From positions 1,302,001-1,366,000 of the forward strand of contig NZ_CP054212.1 of NCBI RefSeq assembly GCF_013285385.1: a stretch of 64,000 nt of DNA, read 5' to 3'. Below are positions 8,681 to 17,395 of this stretch, piece by piece; the stretch's first letter is position 1; each line of letters starts with the position of its first letter. The notes under the pieces are model-generated. The model saw only the letters and a program-made list of their open reading frames with translations. It was not told the DNA's origin and searched no databases. Both the position numbers and the translations under genes were made by a program. Source of the stretch: Paramixta manurensis (GTDB taxonomy: Bacteria > Pseudomonadota > Gammaproteobacteria > Enterobacterales > Enterobacteriaceae).

Positions 8681-9985
8681 ATGAAATTTCCCGGCAAACG
8701 CAAATCTAAGCACTATTTTCCCGTCAGCGCGCGCGACCCTTTATTGCAGCAAGCACAGCCTGAAAACGAATCCGGCACCAGTTGGATTGTCGGGATCGAC
8801 CAAACGCTGGTCGATATTGAAGCGAAAGTCGATGATGCTTTCGTCGCACGCTACGGGCTAAGCGTTGGGCATTCTCTGGTGATTGAGGAGCCGGTTGCCG
8901 AGGCGTTGTATGGCGAGCTACAGCGTGAAAATCTGATCACTCACCAGTTCGCTGGCGGCACGATTGGTAACACCATGCACAACTATTCGGTACTGGCAGA
9001 TGACCGTTCGGTCTTGCTGGGCGTAATGTGCAACAATGTGCAAATCGGTGGTTATGCTTACCGCTATTTATGTAACACCTCAAGCCGTACCGATTTGAAC
9101 TATTTGCAGGGCGTGGACGGCGCGATTGGGCGCTGTTTTACCCTGATCGGCGAAAACGGTGAGCGTACCTTCGCCATCAGCCCCGGTATGATGAATCAGC
9201 TCCGGGCGGAAAGTATTCCGGAAGAGGTCATCGCTGGCGCATCGGCACTGGTGCTAACCTCCTATCTGGTGCGTTGTCAGCCCGGCGAGCCAATGCCGCA
9301 GGCGACGATGAAAGCCATTGAATACGCCAAAAAACATCGTGTTCCGGTGGTGCTGACGTTAGGAACCAAATATGTGATTGCCAACGATCCGCAGTTCTGG
9401 CGAGACTTTCTACGCGAGCATGTTTCGATTGTGGCGATGAATGAAGATGAAGCCTTTGAATTAACCGGGTTAAGCGATCCGCTACAGGCGGCAAATATGG
9501 CTCTGGATTGGGTCGATTTAGTGCTGTGTACTGCCGGGCCTAATGGGCTTTTTATGGCCGGTTTCACAGAAGAAGAGGGCAAGCGGAAAACCAATCATCC
9601 GCTGCTGCCGGGCGCAATCCCCGAGTTTAACCAGTACGAATTTAGCCGTGCGATGCGCTACGATGATTGCCAACAACCTCTGCGTATTTTCTCCCACATC
9701 GCGCCTTATATGGGCGGCCCGGAAAAAATCATGAACACCAACGGTGCCGGAGATGGCGCGCTGGCGGCATTGCTACATGATATTACTGCCAATAATTACC
9801 ACCGCGCCAATGTCCCGAACTCCAGTAAACATGCCCGCTGCTATTTAACCTATTCCTCACTGGCGCAGGTGTGCAAATATGCAAATCGGGTCAGTTATCA
9901 GGTATTAAACCAACATTCGCCTCGTCTGACGCGCGGGTTGCCGGAGCGTGAAGATAGTCTCGAAGAGTCATACTGGGAACGTTAA
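8681..9985 (+). CDS. gsk: Inosine-guanosine kinase
   Basis: 434 aa, exactly the E. coli Gsk length, with MKFPGKRKSKHYFPV at the start and DSLEESYWER at the end. It is a PfkB-family kinase that phosphorylates inosine and guanosine for purine salvage. GGTIGNTMHN and the PfkB signature NTNGAGDGALAALLHD, with the catalytic Asp, are visible. An in-frame ATG 54 bp upstream gives an N-terminal extension absent from the family and was not used. Confidence 0.97.
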   Translation: MKFPGKRKSKHYFPVSARDPLLQQAQPENESGTSWIVGIDQTLVDIEAKVDDAFVARYGLSVGHSLVIEEPVAEALYGELQRENLITHQFAGGTIGNTMHNYSVLADDRSVLLGVMCNNVQIGGYAYRYLCNTSSRTDLNYLQGVDGAIGRCFTLIGENGERTFAISPGMMNQLRAESIPEEVIAGASALVLTSYLVRCQPGEPMPQATMKAIEYAKKHRVPVVLTLGTKYVIANDPQFWRDFLREHVSIVAMNEDEAFELTGLSDPLQAANMALDWVDLVLCTAGPNGLFMAGFTEEEGKRKTNHPLLPGAIPEFNQYEFSRAMRYDDCQQPLRIFSHIAPYMGGPEKIMNTNGAGDGALAALLHDITANNYHRANVPNSSKHARCYLTYSSLAQVCKYANRVSYQVLNQHSPRLTRGLPEREDSLEESYWER

Positions 9986-9991
9986 GCCGCT

Positions 9992-10020
9992 GTCCGGTAC
10001 GGCGATAGCCGGTACCGGAC
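9992..10020. terminator. Hairpin between convergent gsk and ybaL
   Basis: GTCCGGTAC (9992-10000) and GTACCGGAC (10012-10020) form a perfect 9-bp stem around an 11-base loop between the 3' ends of gsk and ybaL. No T-run follows on either strand. It shares the GGCGAT-type loop and GGTAC arms with the hairpin at 14386-14417. Confidence 0.55.
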
Positions 10021-10029
10021 TAGTATCAA

Positions 10030-11718
10030 TCAAATCGGGCAGAAATCTGGTGAGGGTTGGGTTTCAATATCCTGCTTCAGCATATTAAGCATGCTATTAG
10101 CAATTTCGCGTTCCCCCATCACCACCCGGTCGGCGCCATGTTCGGTAAGGTAAGTCACTTCATCGTCATAATGCGCGCGTGCGATAATCTCAATGGTCGG
10201 GCATTTTTCACGCGCGGCGGTAACAATCTCGCCCGCTTCATAGCCGTTGGGAATGGTCAGCAACAGCCAGCGCGCGCAGTCCAGCCGGGCCAAGTCCATC
10301 GTATCCGCCCGGGCAGCGTTGCCCAGCACGGCGCGGATACCCTGTTCGCGTAATGCTTCCACTCGGGTACGTGAGTTTTCCACCACCACGATCGGCACGC
10401 CAGCTTCGATCAGGCGCGTGCCTAACAACCCGCCAACCCGGCCAAATCCGACAATGATCGCATGGTGGCAAATATCCACCGGGATCTGCTTCTCGTCTTC
10501 GATGGCCTCTTCAAGGGTCTGCTCTTCAATGGTTTCGGTTTTCTCCAGATAACGTTCCAGCAGCGTAAACAGAATCGGATTCAGCATGATTGAGAGAATA
10601 GCGGTGGCCAGCACCAGGTTCCGCCCCTCCGCGCTGAGCAGATTAAGCGCTATACCCAGCCCGGCGAGAATAAAGGCGAACTCGCCAATTTGCGCGAGGC
10701 TCACAGAAATGGTTAATGCAGTACGCCGCGAATGCCCCAGCACCACCACCAGTAACCAGGCGGCGATTGACTTACCCAACACCACGATCGCTAAGGCGCC
10801 AACTACTGCCAACGGTTGCTGAATCAAAATCATTGGGTCGAATAACATGCCGACCGAGACGAAGAACAGCACGGCAAAGGCGTCACGTAGCGGCAGCGTA
10901 TCGTGCGCCGCCCGATGACTTAATTCCGATTCGTTTAACACCATACCGGCGAAGAACGCGCCTAATGCGAACGACACATCGAAAAACTCGACGGCGCCAA
11001 AGGCAATGCCGAGCGCCAACGCCAGTACCGAGAGGGTAAACAACTCACGCGACCCGGTCGCAGCGCTCTTCGCCAAAATCCACGGCACCACGCGGCGGCC
11101 AACCACCATCATCAACACCATAAACGCGACCACTTTACCGATGGTGAGCAATAAATCCCACGCCAGCAGGGTAAAGCTGGCATTACCTTGCTCAAACATT
11201 CCGGCAAGCGCCGGCAGCAAGACCAGCGTTAATACCATTACCAAATCTTCGACGATCAGCCAGCCAATGGCGATTTGACCGCGTTGGCTATCAATTAACT
11301 GGCGCTCTTCCAGCGCCCGTAGCAGCACTACCGTACTGGCGGTAGAGAGACACAGGCCAAATACCAGCCCGGTCATCAGCGGCCAACCCAGCGCCCAAGA
11401 CAACCCGATACCGAGCAGGGTTGCCACCGCGATCTGCGCCACCGCGCCGGGAATGGCGATGGCTTTTACCGACATCAAATCTTTGAGTGAAAAGTGCAGG
11501 CCAACGCCAAACATCAGCAAAATAACCCCCAGCTCGGCCAGTTCCGGCGCCAAGTCGGTATCAGCAACAAAACCTGGCGTAAATGGCCCCGCCAGCACGC
11601 CCGCCAATAAATAACCGACTAAGGGGGAAATACGCAGGCGATTCGCCAGCATACCGAGGAGGAAGGCGAGGACAAGGCCTCCGACAATTGTCGTAATAAG
11701 TGGCGTGGTGTGGTGCAT
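10030..11718 (-). CDS. ybaL: KefB/KefC-like monovalent cation:proton antiporter
   Basis: 562 aa (E. coli YbaL 558). The N-terminal ~390 residues form a many-helix Na+/H+ exchanger domain (MHHTTPLITTIVGG start, then RISPLVGYLLAGVLAGPFTPGF); a TrkA_N nucleotide-binding domain follows with IVGFGRVGGLLG near residue 420. By family it is an inner-membrane cation antiporter whose ion and regulation are not settled. The start at 11718 follows AAGGAGA and matches the E. coli N-terminus; the frame extends a further 42 codons without homology. Confidence 0.93.
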   Translation of the reverse strand: MHHTTPLITTIVGGLVLAFLLGMLANRLRISPLVGYLLAGVLAGPFTPGFVADTDLAPELAELGVILLMFGVGLHFSLKDLMSVKAIAIPGAVAQIAVATLLGIGLSWALGWPLMTGLVFGLCLSTASTVVLLRALEERQLIDSQRGQIAIGWLIVEDLVMVLTLVLLPALAGMFEQGNASFTLLAWDLLLTIGKVVAFMVLMMVVGRRVVPWILAKSAATGSRELFTLSVLALALGIAFGAVEFFDVSFALGAFFAGMVLNESELSHRAAHDTLPLRDAFAVLFFVSVGMLFDPMILIQQPLAVVGALAIVVLGKSIAAWLLVVVLGHSRRTALTISVSLAQIGEFAFILAGLGIALNLLSAEGRNLVLATAILSIMLNPILFTLLERYLEKTETIEEQTLEEAIEDEKQIPVDICHHAIIVGFGRVGGLLGTRLIEAGVPIVVVENSRTRVEALREQGIRAVLGNAARADTMDLARLDCARWLLLTIPNGYEAGEIVTAAREKCPTIEIIARAHYDDEVTYLTEHGADRVVMGEREIANSMLNMLKQDIETQPSPDFCPI

Positions 11719-11935
11719 GCCTGTCTCCTTGTATGTAAATGTATCCGGTTGAAACAATAAGTTTATTGCATATTTGCTTTCCGCGCTTGTCAATATCGAC
11801 AATAAGTGAAATAAATAACGAAAAAATGATAAAAAGCACCTCAATAGGTGTTTTTTAACACTTATCGCGCTGGGTGGTGGGTTTTATCAATGAAAAGTGC
11901 GGCGTGATTCGCAGGAATGCACGCCGTAAAGCAGG

Positions 11936-13138
11936 TTATTGATGGCGGTTATCAGGCAGGAATGCGGTAAGAATACCCAGTAAGGGAAGATAAGCGCAGA
12001 TTTGATACACCAACTCAATACTGGTGCGGTCGGCTACCAGCCCAAGCACTGCGGCACCTAAGCCGCCCATACCAAAGGCGAAACCAAAAAACAGGCCGGA
12101 AACCATTCCAATACGCCCCGGCATCAGTTCTTGTGCATAGACTAAAATTGCCGAGAAGGCCGAAGCGAGAATCAACCCGATGATCACGCTCAGTACGCCG
12201 GTCCAGGCTAATGATGCGTAGGGCAGCAGTAAGGTAAATGGCGCTACGCCGAGTATCGAGCACCAGATAACATATTTTCGCCCGATTTTGTCGCCAATCG
12301 GGCCGCCGATGACGGTGCCTGCCGCCACGGCAAATAAAAACGCGAAGAGATGCAATTGCGCGTTTTGAACCGACAGACCAAATTTGTGGATGAGATAAAA
12401 GGTGTAATAACTGCTCAGGCTGGTGAGATAAAAGTATTTGGAGAAAATCAGCATCAGCAAAATACTCACCGCTAATACCACCTTACCGCGTGGCAACGGG
12501 CTGGCTTTAATGGTCGTTGGTTTGCCCTTAGCAACCCGATGTTGGTTTTGATACCAACGGCTAATTTGCATCAGCAACACGATGCCAAGCAGCGCCGCCA
12601 GCGTAAACCAGGCGACATTCCCTTTACCATAAGGTGCGATGACTAAGGCCGCCAATAAGGGGCCTAGCGAGCTACCGAAATTACCGCCTACCTGAAATAG
12701 CGATTGCGCCAGGCCGTGTCGCCCGCCGGACGCCATACGCGCCACGCGTGATGATTCAGGATGAAACACCGACGAGCCGGTGCCCACCAGTGCGGCAGCC
12801 AGCAAAATCATCGGGAAATTGCTGGCCAACGCTAACAGCAATAGCCCGCTCAGCGTGAAACCCATGCCAATTGGCAGTGACCAGGGTTGCGGGTGTTTAT
12901 CCGTGTAGTAACCGATCAGCGGCTGAAGTAGAGACGCGGTGAGCTGATAGGTGAGGGTAATAAGACCAATTTGTACGAAACTGAGTGAAAATTCACTGCG
13001 TAATAGGGGATAAATCGCCAGAATAAGCGACTGAATCATATCATTAAGCAGATGCGCGAGGCTGATAGCGCCGAGCACTCTGAATGCGGTACGCTGCGGC
13101 GTCGCAGCAGCGCCTGGAACGGTTTGTTCGCTTGCCAT
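11936..13138 (-). CDS. fsr: Fosmidomycin resistance-type MFS transporter
   Basis: 400 aa (E. coli Fsr 406), a 12-helix major facilitator of the inner membrane. GTGSSVFHPESSRVARMASGGRHGLAQS and the FGMGGLGAAVLGLVADRTS region are characteristic of Fsr. The start at 13138 (MASEQTVPGAAA) gives a normal N-terminus; the longer frame adds 31 unrelated residues. It is divergent from the UshA-like gene, with 155 bp between the two starts. Confidence 0.93.
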   Translation of the reverse strand: MASEQTVPGAAATPQRTAFRVLGAISLAHLLNDMIQSLILAIYPLLRSEFSLSFVQIGLITLTYQLTASLLQPLIGYYTDKHPQPWSLPIGMGFTLSGLLLLALASNFPMILLAAALVGTGSSVFHPESSRVARMASGGRHGLAQSLFQVGGNFGSSLGPLLAALVIAPYGKGNVAWFTLAALLGIVLLMQISRWYQNQHRVAKGKPTTIKASPLPRGKVVLAVSILLMLIFSKYFYLTSLSSYYTFYLIHKFGLSVQNAQLHLFAFLFAVAAGTVIGGPIGDKIGRKYVIWCSILGVAPFTLLLPYASLAWTGVLSVIIGLILASAFSAILVYAQELMPGRIGMVSGLFFGFAFGMGGLGAAVLGLVADRTSIELVYQICAYLPLLGILTAFLPDNRHQ

Positions 13139-13293
13139 TAAAATAATCCGTATCGGTATTGGAATAATAGTGAGGTGCAGATGAACCCCTATTGATTCAA
13201 ACACCGTTCTATAAGTCAATAACTGCGTCATACTTCACGCGGCGAGCATTGGCTTTTGCCAGAGAGATCATCATCACAACAGGGAGAGGCGCA

Positions 13294-14379
13294 ATGCGCA
13301 ATCGATACCAAATACTGCTGGGCGGACTCGCAGGGATACTGTTAGCCGTCCCTTTAGCGGCACAGGCATGGGAAAAAGACCGAACCTATCAATTTACTGT
13401 GCTGCACTCGAACGATCTACACGGGCAGTTTTGGGCCAATGCGCAAGGTGAATATGGTCTGGCGGCGCAAAAAACCGTGGTCGATCAAATTCGTTATGAT
13501 GTGCAGGCGCATGGGGGCGCACTCTTGGTGCTCTCCGGCGGCGATGTGAATAGCGAAGCGCCAGAAACCGACCGACAGAATGCGGAACCGGCGTTTCGTG
13601 GCATGAATTTAATTGGCTATCAAGGAATGGCGATTGGCGATAGCGAGTTTACGCATCCGTTATCGGTGCTACGTCAGCAACAGAAATGGGCAAAATTTCC
13701 GCTGTTGTCAGCCAATATCTACCAAACCAGCAGCGGCAAACGCCTGTTCCAGCCCTATGCTTTGTTTAACCGCATGGGCCTGAAGATTGCGGTGATAGGC
13801 TTAACCCGCGACCAGACGGCGACCACGGCCAACCCGCAGAACCTGCAAGATATCGCTTTCCATTCACCGATAGAAGAAGCGAAAACGGTAGTGAATGCGT
13901 TGCGCGCACATGAAAAACCGGATGTGATTATTGCCGCGACGCATTTGGGATACTACGCCGATGGCACGCAGGGCGATGTGGCGCTGGCGCGCGCATTACC
14001 GCCGGGATATCTCAACATCATCGTCGGCGGTCATTCCGGCGAAGCGGTGTGCATGGTGCAGAATGGCGTGGGGCAAAGCCGGTTTGTGCCGGGTATGCAT
14101 TGTGTGCCCGATCGGCAAAACCAGACGTGGATCATGCAGGCACAAGAAGGCGGGAAATCGATTGGGCGGGCTGATTTCACGTTTCGCAATGGTGTATTAA
14201 CGCTGGCCCATTACCAACTGATTCCTATCAATCCGAAACAGACGATAGCCAATACCGACGGTAGCAACAGCCAGATAAATAACAGTGAACCGATTCCGGC
14301 CGATCCGGCGATGCTAAAATTGTTGCTGCCGTTTCAGCGCAAGGCGGACGCGATGCGTAAAGTGAGTAACCGGCCTTAA
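13294..14379 (+). CDS. UshA-like periplasmic metallophosphatase-domain protein, shortened
   Basis: 361 aa against ~550 for UshA (UDP-sugar hydrolase/5'-nucleotidase). A Sec signal peptide (residues ~1-24, ending AAQA) is followed by the calcineurin-like domain only: YQFTVLHSNDLHGQFW, LSGGDVNSEAP, FRGMNLIGYQ, THLGYY and VGGHSG. The C-terminal nucleotide-binding domain is missing, and no remnant lies downstream. In UshA the GNHEFDNP motif carries metal ligand Asn116 and the catalytic His117-Asp120 pair; here it reads GDSEFTHP, so all three have changed. A hydrolase is therefore unlikely. It could be a binding protein or a decaying paralogue. The ATG at 13294 follows AGGGAGAGG. Confidence 0.75.
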   Translation: MRNRYQILLGGLAGILLAVPLAAQAWEKDRTYQFTVLHSNDLHGQFWANAQGEYGLAAQKTVVDQIRYDVQAHGGALLVLSGGDVNSEAPETDRQNAEPAFRGMNLIGYQGMAIGDSEFTHPLSVLRQQQKWAKFPLLSANIYQTSSGKRLFQPYALFNRMGLKIAVIGLTRDQTATTANPQNLQDIAFHSPIEEAKTVVNALRAHEKPDVIIAATHLGYYADGTQGDVALARALPPGYLNIIVGGHSGEAVCMVQNGVGQSRFVPGMHCVPDRQNQTWIMQAQEGGKSIGRADFTFRNGVLTLAHYQLIPINPKQTIANTDGSNSQINNSEPIPADPAMLKLLLPFQRKADAMRKVSNRP

Positions 14380-14385
14380 TAAAGC

Positions 14386-14417
14386 CGGTACGGGCTGGCG
14401 ATGCCGGGCCCGTACCG
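14386..14417. terminator. Hairpin between convergent UshA-like and PACE genes
   Basis: CGGTACGGGC (14386-14395) and GCCCGTACCG (14408-14417) form a perfect 10-bp stem with a 12-base loop. No T-run follows. The design resembles the hairpin after gsk (9992-10020). Confidence 0.55.
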
Positions 14418-14439
14418 CCTGCGATGGTGAAACCGCCGG

Positions 14440-14874
14440 TTATGCCTGACAGATTTTTTTGGCGATCCATTTCTCGCGCAACCGATCCCACAGCCAGTTG
14501 TAAGCGATGGTGTAAGGCAGGAAGAACAGGAAAAAGGCGGCTTCCAGTATAAATGCCTGCCACAACGACATTCCCAGCATCCAGGCGGCAATCGGCAAGC
14601 CGATCAGAATAAAACCGCCTTCAAAGCACAGCCCGTGTAACACGCGCAATAATGGCCCGCGTGAAACTTTACCGAGTGGAAACAGGCGGTCAAATCCGGC
14701 GTTATAAACGATGTTCCAGCCCATCGCCACGGTTGACAACATAATCGCCAGTGCGCCCATTTGAAACAGAGGCTTACCTATTATCCATGCTGCGATTGGC
14801 GAAACAATCAGCACGCCCATCACTTCGAAACCGATAGCATGTAAAAAACGTTCTTTTAGGGTTCTGGTGCGCAT
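14440..14874 (-). CDS. PACE-family multidrug efflux transporter
   Basis: 144 aa made of two tandem 'bacterial transmembrane pair' units (residues ~3-65 and ~72-135), each with two hydrophobic helices and a shared pattern (ERFLHAIGFE...NIVYNAGFDRL and RVLHGLCFE...YTIAYNWLWDRL). Members such as AceI export chlorhexidine and other cationic biocides using the proton gradient. The start at 14874 follows GGAGG; the 30 extra upstream codons are not supported. It is divergent from a LysR regulator 88 bp away, the usual arrangement for this family. Confidence 0.85.
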   Translation of the reverse strand: MRTRTLKERFLHAIGFEVMGVLIVSPIAAWIIGKPLFQMGALAIMLSTVAMGWNIVYNAGFDRLFPLGKVSRGPLLRVLHGLCFEGGFILIGLPIAAWMLGMSLWQAFILEAAFFLFFLPYTIAYNWLWDRLREKWIAKKICQA

Positions 14875-14962
14875 AATAGCCTCCGGGTTTGCGTCGGAGG
14901 GTATTTTCATCGTATTTATTGATAAAATAAAACTAATACCCATCGATAAAAGCGATAGATGC

Positions 14963-15829
14963 ATGCGTTACTCTCCCGAATCTTTAGAAGCGTTAGTACA
15001 AACCGTGGAAAGCGGATCTTTTTCCGGCGCCGCGCGGGCGCTACGGAAAAGCCAGTCGACCATCAGTACCGCGATTGCCAATCTCGAAGCGGACTTAGGG
15101 TTTCCGCTTTTTAGCCGTGAAGGAAGAGAGCCGGTTTTGAACGAGGCGGGGCAACGTGTGTTGGCGCAGGTTAATGAAATTTTGGCCGCCAGCCAGCGCC
15201 TGGATGAGTTAGCGATGCGTTTAGCCAGCCATATTGAACCGCGGCTTAGCCTGGTCATGTCGGATTTTTGGCAAACTGACCATCACCAGCGCTTGCTGGA
15301 ACGGTTTGCTGAACGTTATCCCGATATTGAATTCGAGTGCATGATTGCCGAGGATGAAGATGTCGTCGATCTGTTGCAGGCCGGTCGGGTACAGATTGGC
15401 GTGATCCGTACGCAGCCACGTTTACCGCAGGATATTGCTTCCGCGCGGCTTCAGGTCCAGGCGCAAATGGCCATCTTTATCCATCAACGCCATCCGCTCG
15501 CCCAATTGCCACGCGTGGAAGAAGAGAGGTTACGGCGTGAACGCCAACTGCGGCTCAATACTTGGCTGCAGAGCGGTGAGCGACCCGGCGGCAAAAGTTG
15601 GTCGGCGCCATCGTATTTATTGCTGTTGGAGATGGCCGAGCAGGGGTTTGGCTGGAGTATTTTACCGCGCTGGTTAGTGACACAGTTTGGTCATGGCGTA
15701 CTGTGTGAATTGCCGGTCGCGGGTTGGCCGCAAAATATTCCGGTTGATGTGGTGTGGTCCAAACGTACCCCGCCCGGACCGGCGGGGCGTTGGATGATTG
15801 ATGCGCTACGCGCGCAGCAGCCAGATTAA
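14963..15829 (+). CDS. LysR-family transcriptional regulator (next to PACE gene)
   Basis: 288 aa. An N-terminal LysR helix-turn-helix (ALVQTVESGSFSGAARALRKSQSTISTAIANLEADLG, residues ~9-45) precedes a substrate-binding domain. The ATG at 14963 (MRYSPESLEAL) is chosen because the longer frame overlaps the divergent PACE gene start. By position it is the likely activator of the PACE efflux gene, with a drug-like co-inducer; that is inference from context. Its stop overlaps that of the convergent ybaK by 4 bp. Confidence 0.85.
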   Translation: MRYSPESLEALVQTVESGSFSGAARALRKSQSTISTAIANLEADLGFPLFSREGREPVLNEAGQRVLAQVNEILAASQRLDELAMRLASHIEPRLSLVMSDFWQTDHHQRLLERFAERYPDIEFECMIAEDEDVVDLLQAGRVQIGVIRTQPRLPQDIASARLQVQAQMAIFIHQRHPLAQLPRVEEERLRRERQLRLNTWLQSGERPGGKSWSAPSYLLLLEMAEQGFGWSILPRWLVTQFGHGVLCELPVAGWPQNIPVDVVWSKRTPPGPAGRWMIDALRAQQPD

Positions 15830-16305
15830 TCCCGGCGGGCAATATCGGCCAGCGTGGCGTTCAGCAGCGCGGCAAGATCGCTGGCGGCTAATTCAATATC
15901 TAACCCGCGCTTGCCGCCAGAAACAAAAATGGTGGCAAACTGTGTGGCCTGGCTGTCGATCACTGTCGGTAAGCGTTTTTTTTGCCCCAACGGGCTGATG
16001 CCGCCAACCAGATAACCGGTTATGCGCTGTGCCAAGAGCGGATCGGCCATATCGGCTTTTTTAGCGCCGAGCGCTTTGGCGACTTTTTTCAAATCCAACT
16101 GTCCGGATACCGGCGTGACCGCCACCGCCAAATTTTTCGCATCGCCGTTTAGCGCGACCAGCAGCGTTTTGTATACCTGCTCGGCATTAAGATTGAGTTT
16201 ACGCACCGCTTCATCGCCAAAATGCGTTTCCTGACTATCGTGTTCGTACGGGTGAAGGGTAAAGGCGATACGCTGTTTTTCCAGAAGTTTTACTGCGGGC
16301 GTCAT
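15826..16305 (-). CDS. ybaK: Cys-tRNA(Pro)/Cys-tRNA(Cys) deacylase YbaK
   Basis: 159 aa, the same length as E. coli YbaK, a trans-editing enzyme that hydrolyses Cys-tRNA(Pro) mischarged by ProRS. The start MTPAVKLLEKQRIAF, the segment KTLLVALNGDAKNLAVAVTPV with the functional Lys, GGISPLGQKKRLP and the C-terminal ADIARRD agree with it. The start at 16305 has an AGGACC ribosome-binding site; the longer frame is unsupported. Confidence 0.95.
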   Translation of the reverse strand: MTPAVKLLEKQRIAFTLHPYEHDSQETHFGDEAVRKLNLNAEQVYKTLLVALNGDAKNLAVAVTPVSGQLDLKKVAKALGAKKADMADPLLAQRITGYLVGGISPLGQKKRLPTVIDSQATQFATIFVSGGKRGLDIELAASDLAALLNATLADIARRD

Positions 16306-16424
16306 GATAAAGGTCCTTAATCTATCCTTAATATGCAATGCGTTAGGGTGAGTTCCGTGATGTGTTAGGGATTTATTGCGAATAATACTGGCGAAATTCC
16401 AGGCTTTGGGCGACAATCGCCCTC

Positions 16425-16509
16425 GCGTCGGTAACTCGATTATCGGCGAATAACGAAAATCATAAAAAAATTCCTCTTTGACGGGCCGATACTATTATCG
16501 GCCTTTTTT
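16425..16509 (+). ncRNA. chiX: Small RNA ChiX (SroB/MicM)
   Basis: Between ybaK and ybaP, where E. coli has ChiX, the + strand holds the highly conserved single-stranded seed AAATTCCTCTTTGACGGGCC (16469-16487) preceded by an A-rich stretch. An intrinsic terminator follows: GGCCGAT (16484-16490), loop ACTATT, ATCGGCC (16497-16503) and eight Ts. A 5' hairpin (CGGTAA, loop CTCGA, TTATCG; 16429-16445) mimics the 5' stem of the E. coli RNA, and GACAAT at 16412-16417 could be the -10 box. ChiX is an Hfq-dependent repressor of chitoporin chiP, itself destroyed by a chb mRNA decoy. The 5' end is approximate. Confidence 0.88.
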
Positions 16510-17313
16510 TTATCTTTGTTTTAACAGCGCAGGCAAATTATCGTCGCCATAGAGGTGTAAGGCTCCGACGGCGACGACATAACGTCCAGGCGGTAGCGCG
16601 ATCAGCGCTTGTTTCCAGCGTCGATTACGCTGGCTCATTAACACATCATTCAATTCGCTGCTAAAGGTACCAGGCAATGAAACCTGACTTTGGCCGGGCG
16701 GCGATTCTAACCACCAACTGACCATGGTTTGGAGTAAGCGGGCGTTGGTATGCCAGTGGTTGAGCGTGTCTTCCAATAACGAAATCCCATTGCTCGGCAG
16801 CGATTGTAATAAATCCATCTGCTCGGATGGCCCTTCCAACTCAATAATTTTTAACTGCCGTGCGGCGGCGGCCTGCAATAGTTGATAATCAATGCCGTAG
16901 TCCGGACGTAGCCCTAAACGTTGCGCCTGCTGTGCCTGAACCATTAAGGCAACCTGCCAGCCCGGTAAAGTATCAATCAATTGTGGATTGATCCCTAACT
17001 CATCGCACAGGCGCAGCAAGGTTTGCTGGTGTTGCTCGTTTAAGCGCTCGGCAAGCGGCGGCTGGGGACTTTGATGGGTAAAGGGAGAAGTGCCGTCGGT
17101 AATATCCGCCTCGACAATCAAAGCATCGGCGGTATTGAGGCGCTGCAATAACGCGGCGGGTAGCGGCATCATATTGTGGGTGCCCATATGAATGCTACCG
17201 ACTAAATGTAACTCGCGCTCACCGGGCAAATACACATCAATTGCCGGGTAAGCATAGTGCTTCGGCGATAACGCACGAAACAGTGCGGAAATTTTGCGCA
17301 GTAATCGATCCAT
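16510..17313 (-). CDS. ybaP: TraB/GumN-family protein YbaP
   Basis: 267 aa (E. coli YbaP 264). The N-terminal GSIHMGT motif (residues ~38-44), the Glu in IVEADITDG and the C-terminal VVAVGALHLYGDDNLPALLK are signatures of the TraB/GumN family, whose reaction is unclear in bacteria (a Tiki-like metalloprotease fold is proposed for the family). It is convergent with chiX, whose terminator abuts its stop codon. Confidence 0.9.
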   Translation of the reverse strand: MDRLLRKISALFRALSPKHYAYPAIDVYLPGERELHLVGSIHMGTHNMMPLPAALLQRLNTADALIVEADITDGTSPFTHQSPQPPLAERLNEQHQQTLLRLCDELGINPQLIDTLPGWQVALMVQAQQAQRLGLRPDYGIDYQLLQAAAARQLKIIELEGPSEQMDLLQSLPSNGISLLEDTLNHWHTNARLLQTMVSWWLESPPGQSQVSLPGTFSSELNDVLMSQRNRRWKQALIALPPGRYVVAVGALHLYGDDNLPALLKQR

Positions 17314-17364
17314 TTTTCCGCCTTATGCAAGAAAACTCCTCATGCTAGCGGTTTATGCAGCGGA

Positions 17365-17390
17365 TGAACAGACGGGGCGCCATCGCCCCG
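17365..17390 (-). terminator. Hairpin downstream of copA
   Basis: GACGGGGCG and CGCCCCGTC arms with a 4-base loop (roughly 17370-17391) lie just after the copA stop on the minus strand. No long T-run is seen, so terminator function is a moderate guess. Confidence 0.4.
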
Positions 17391-17395
17391 TCGGT

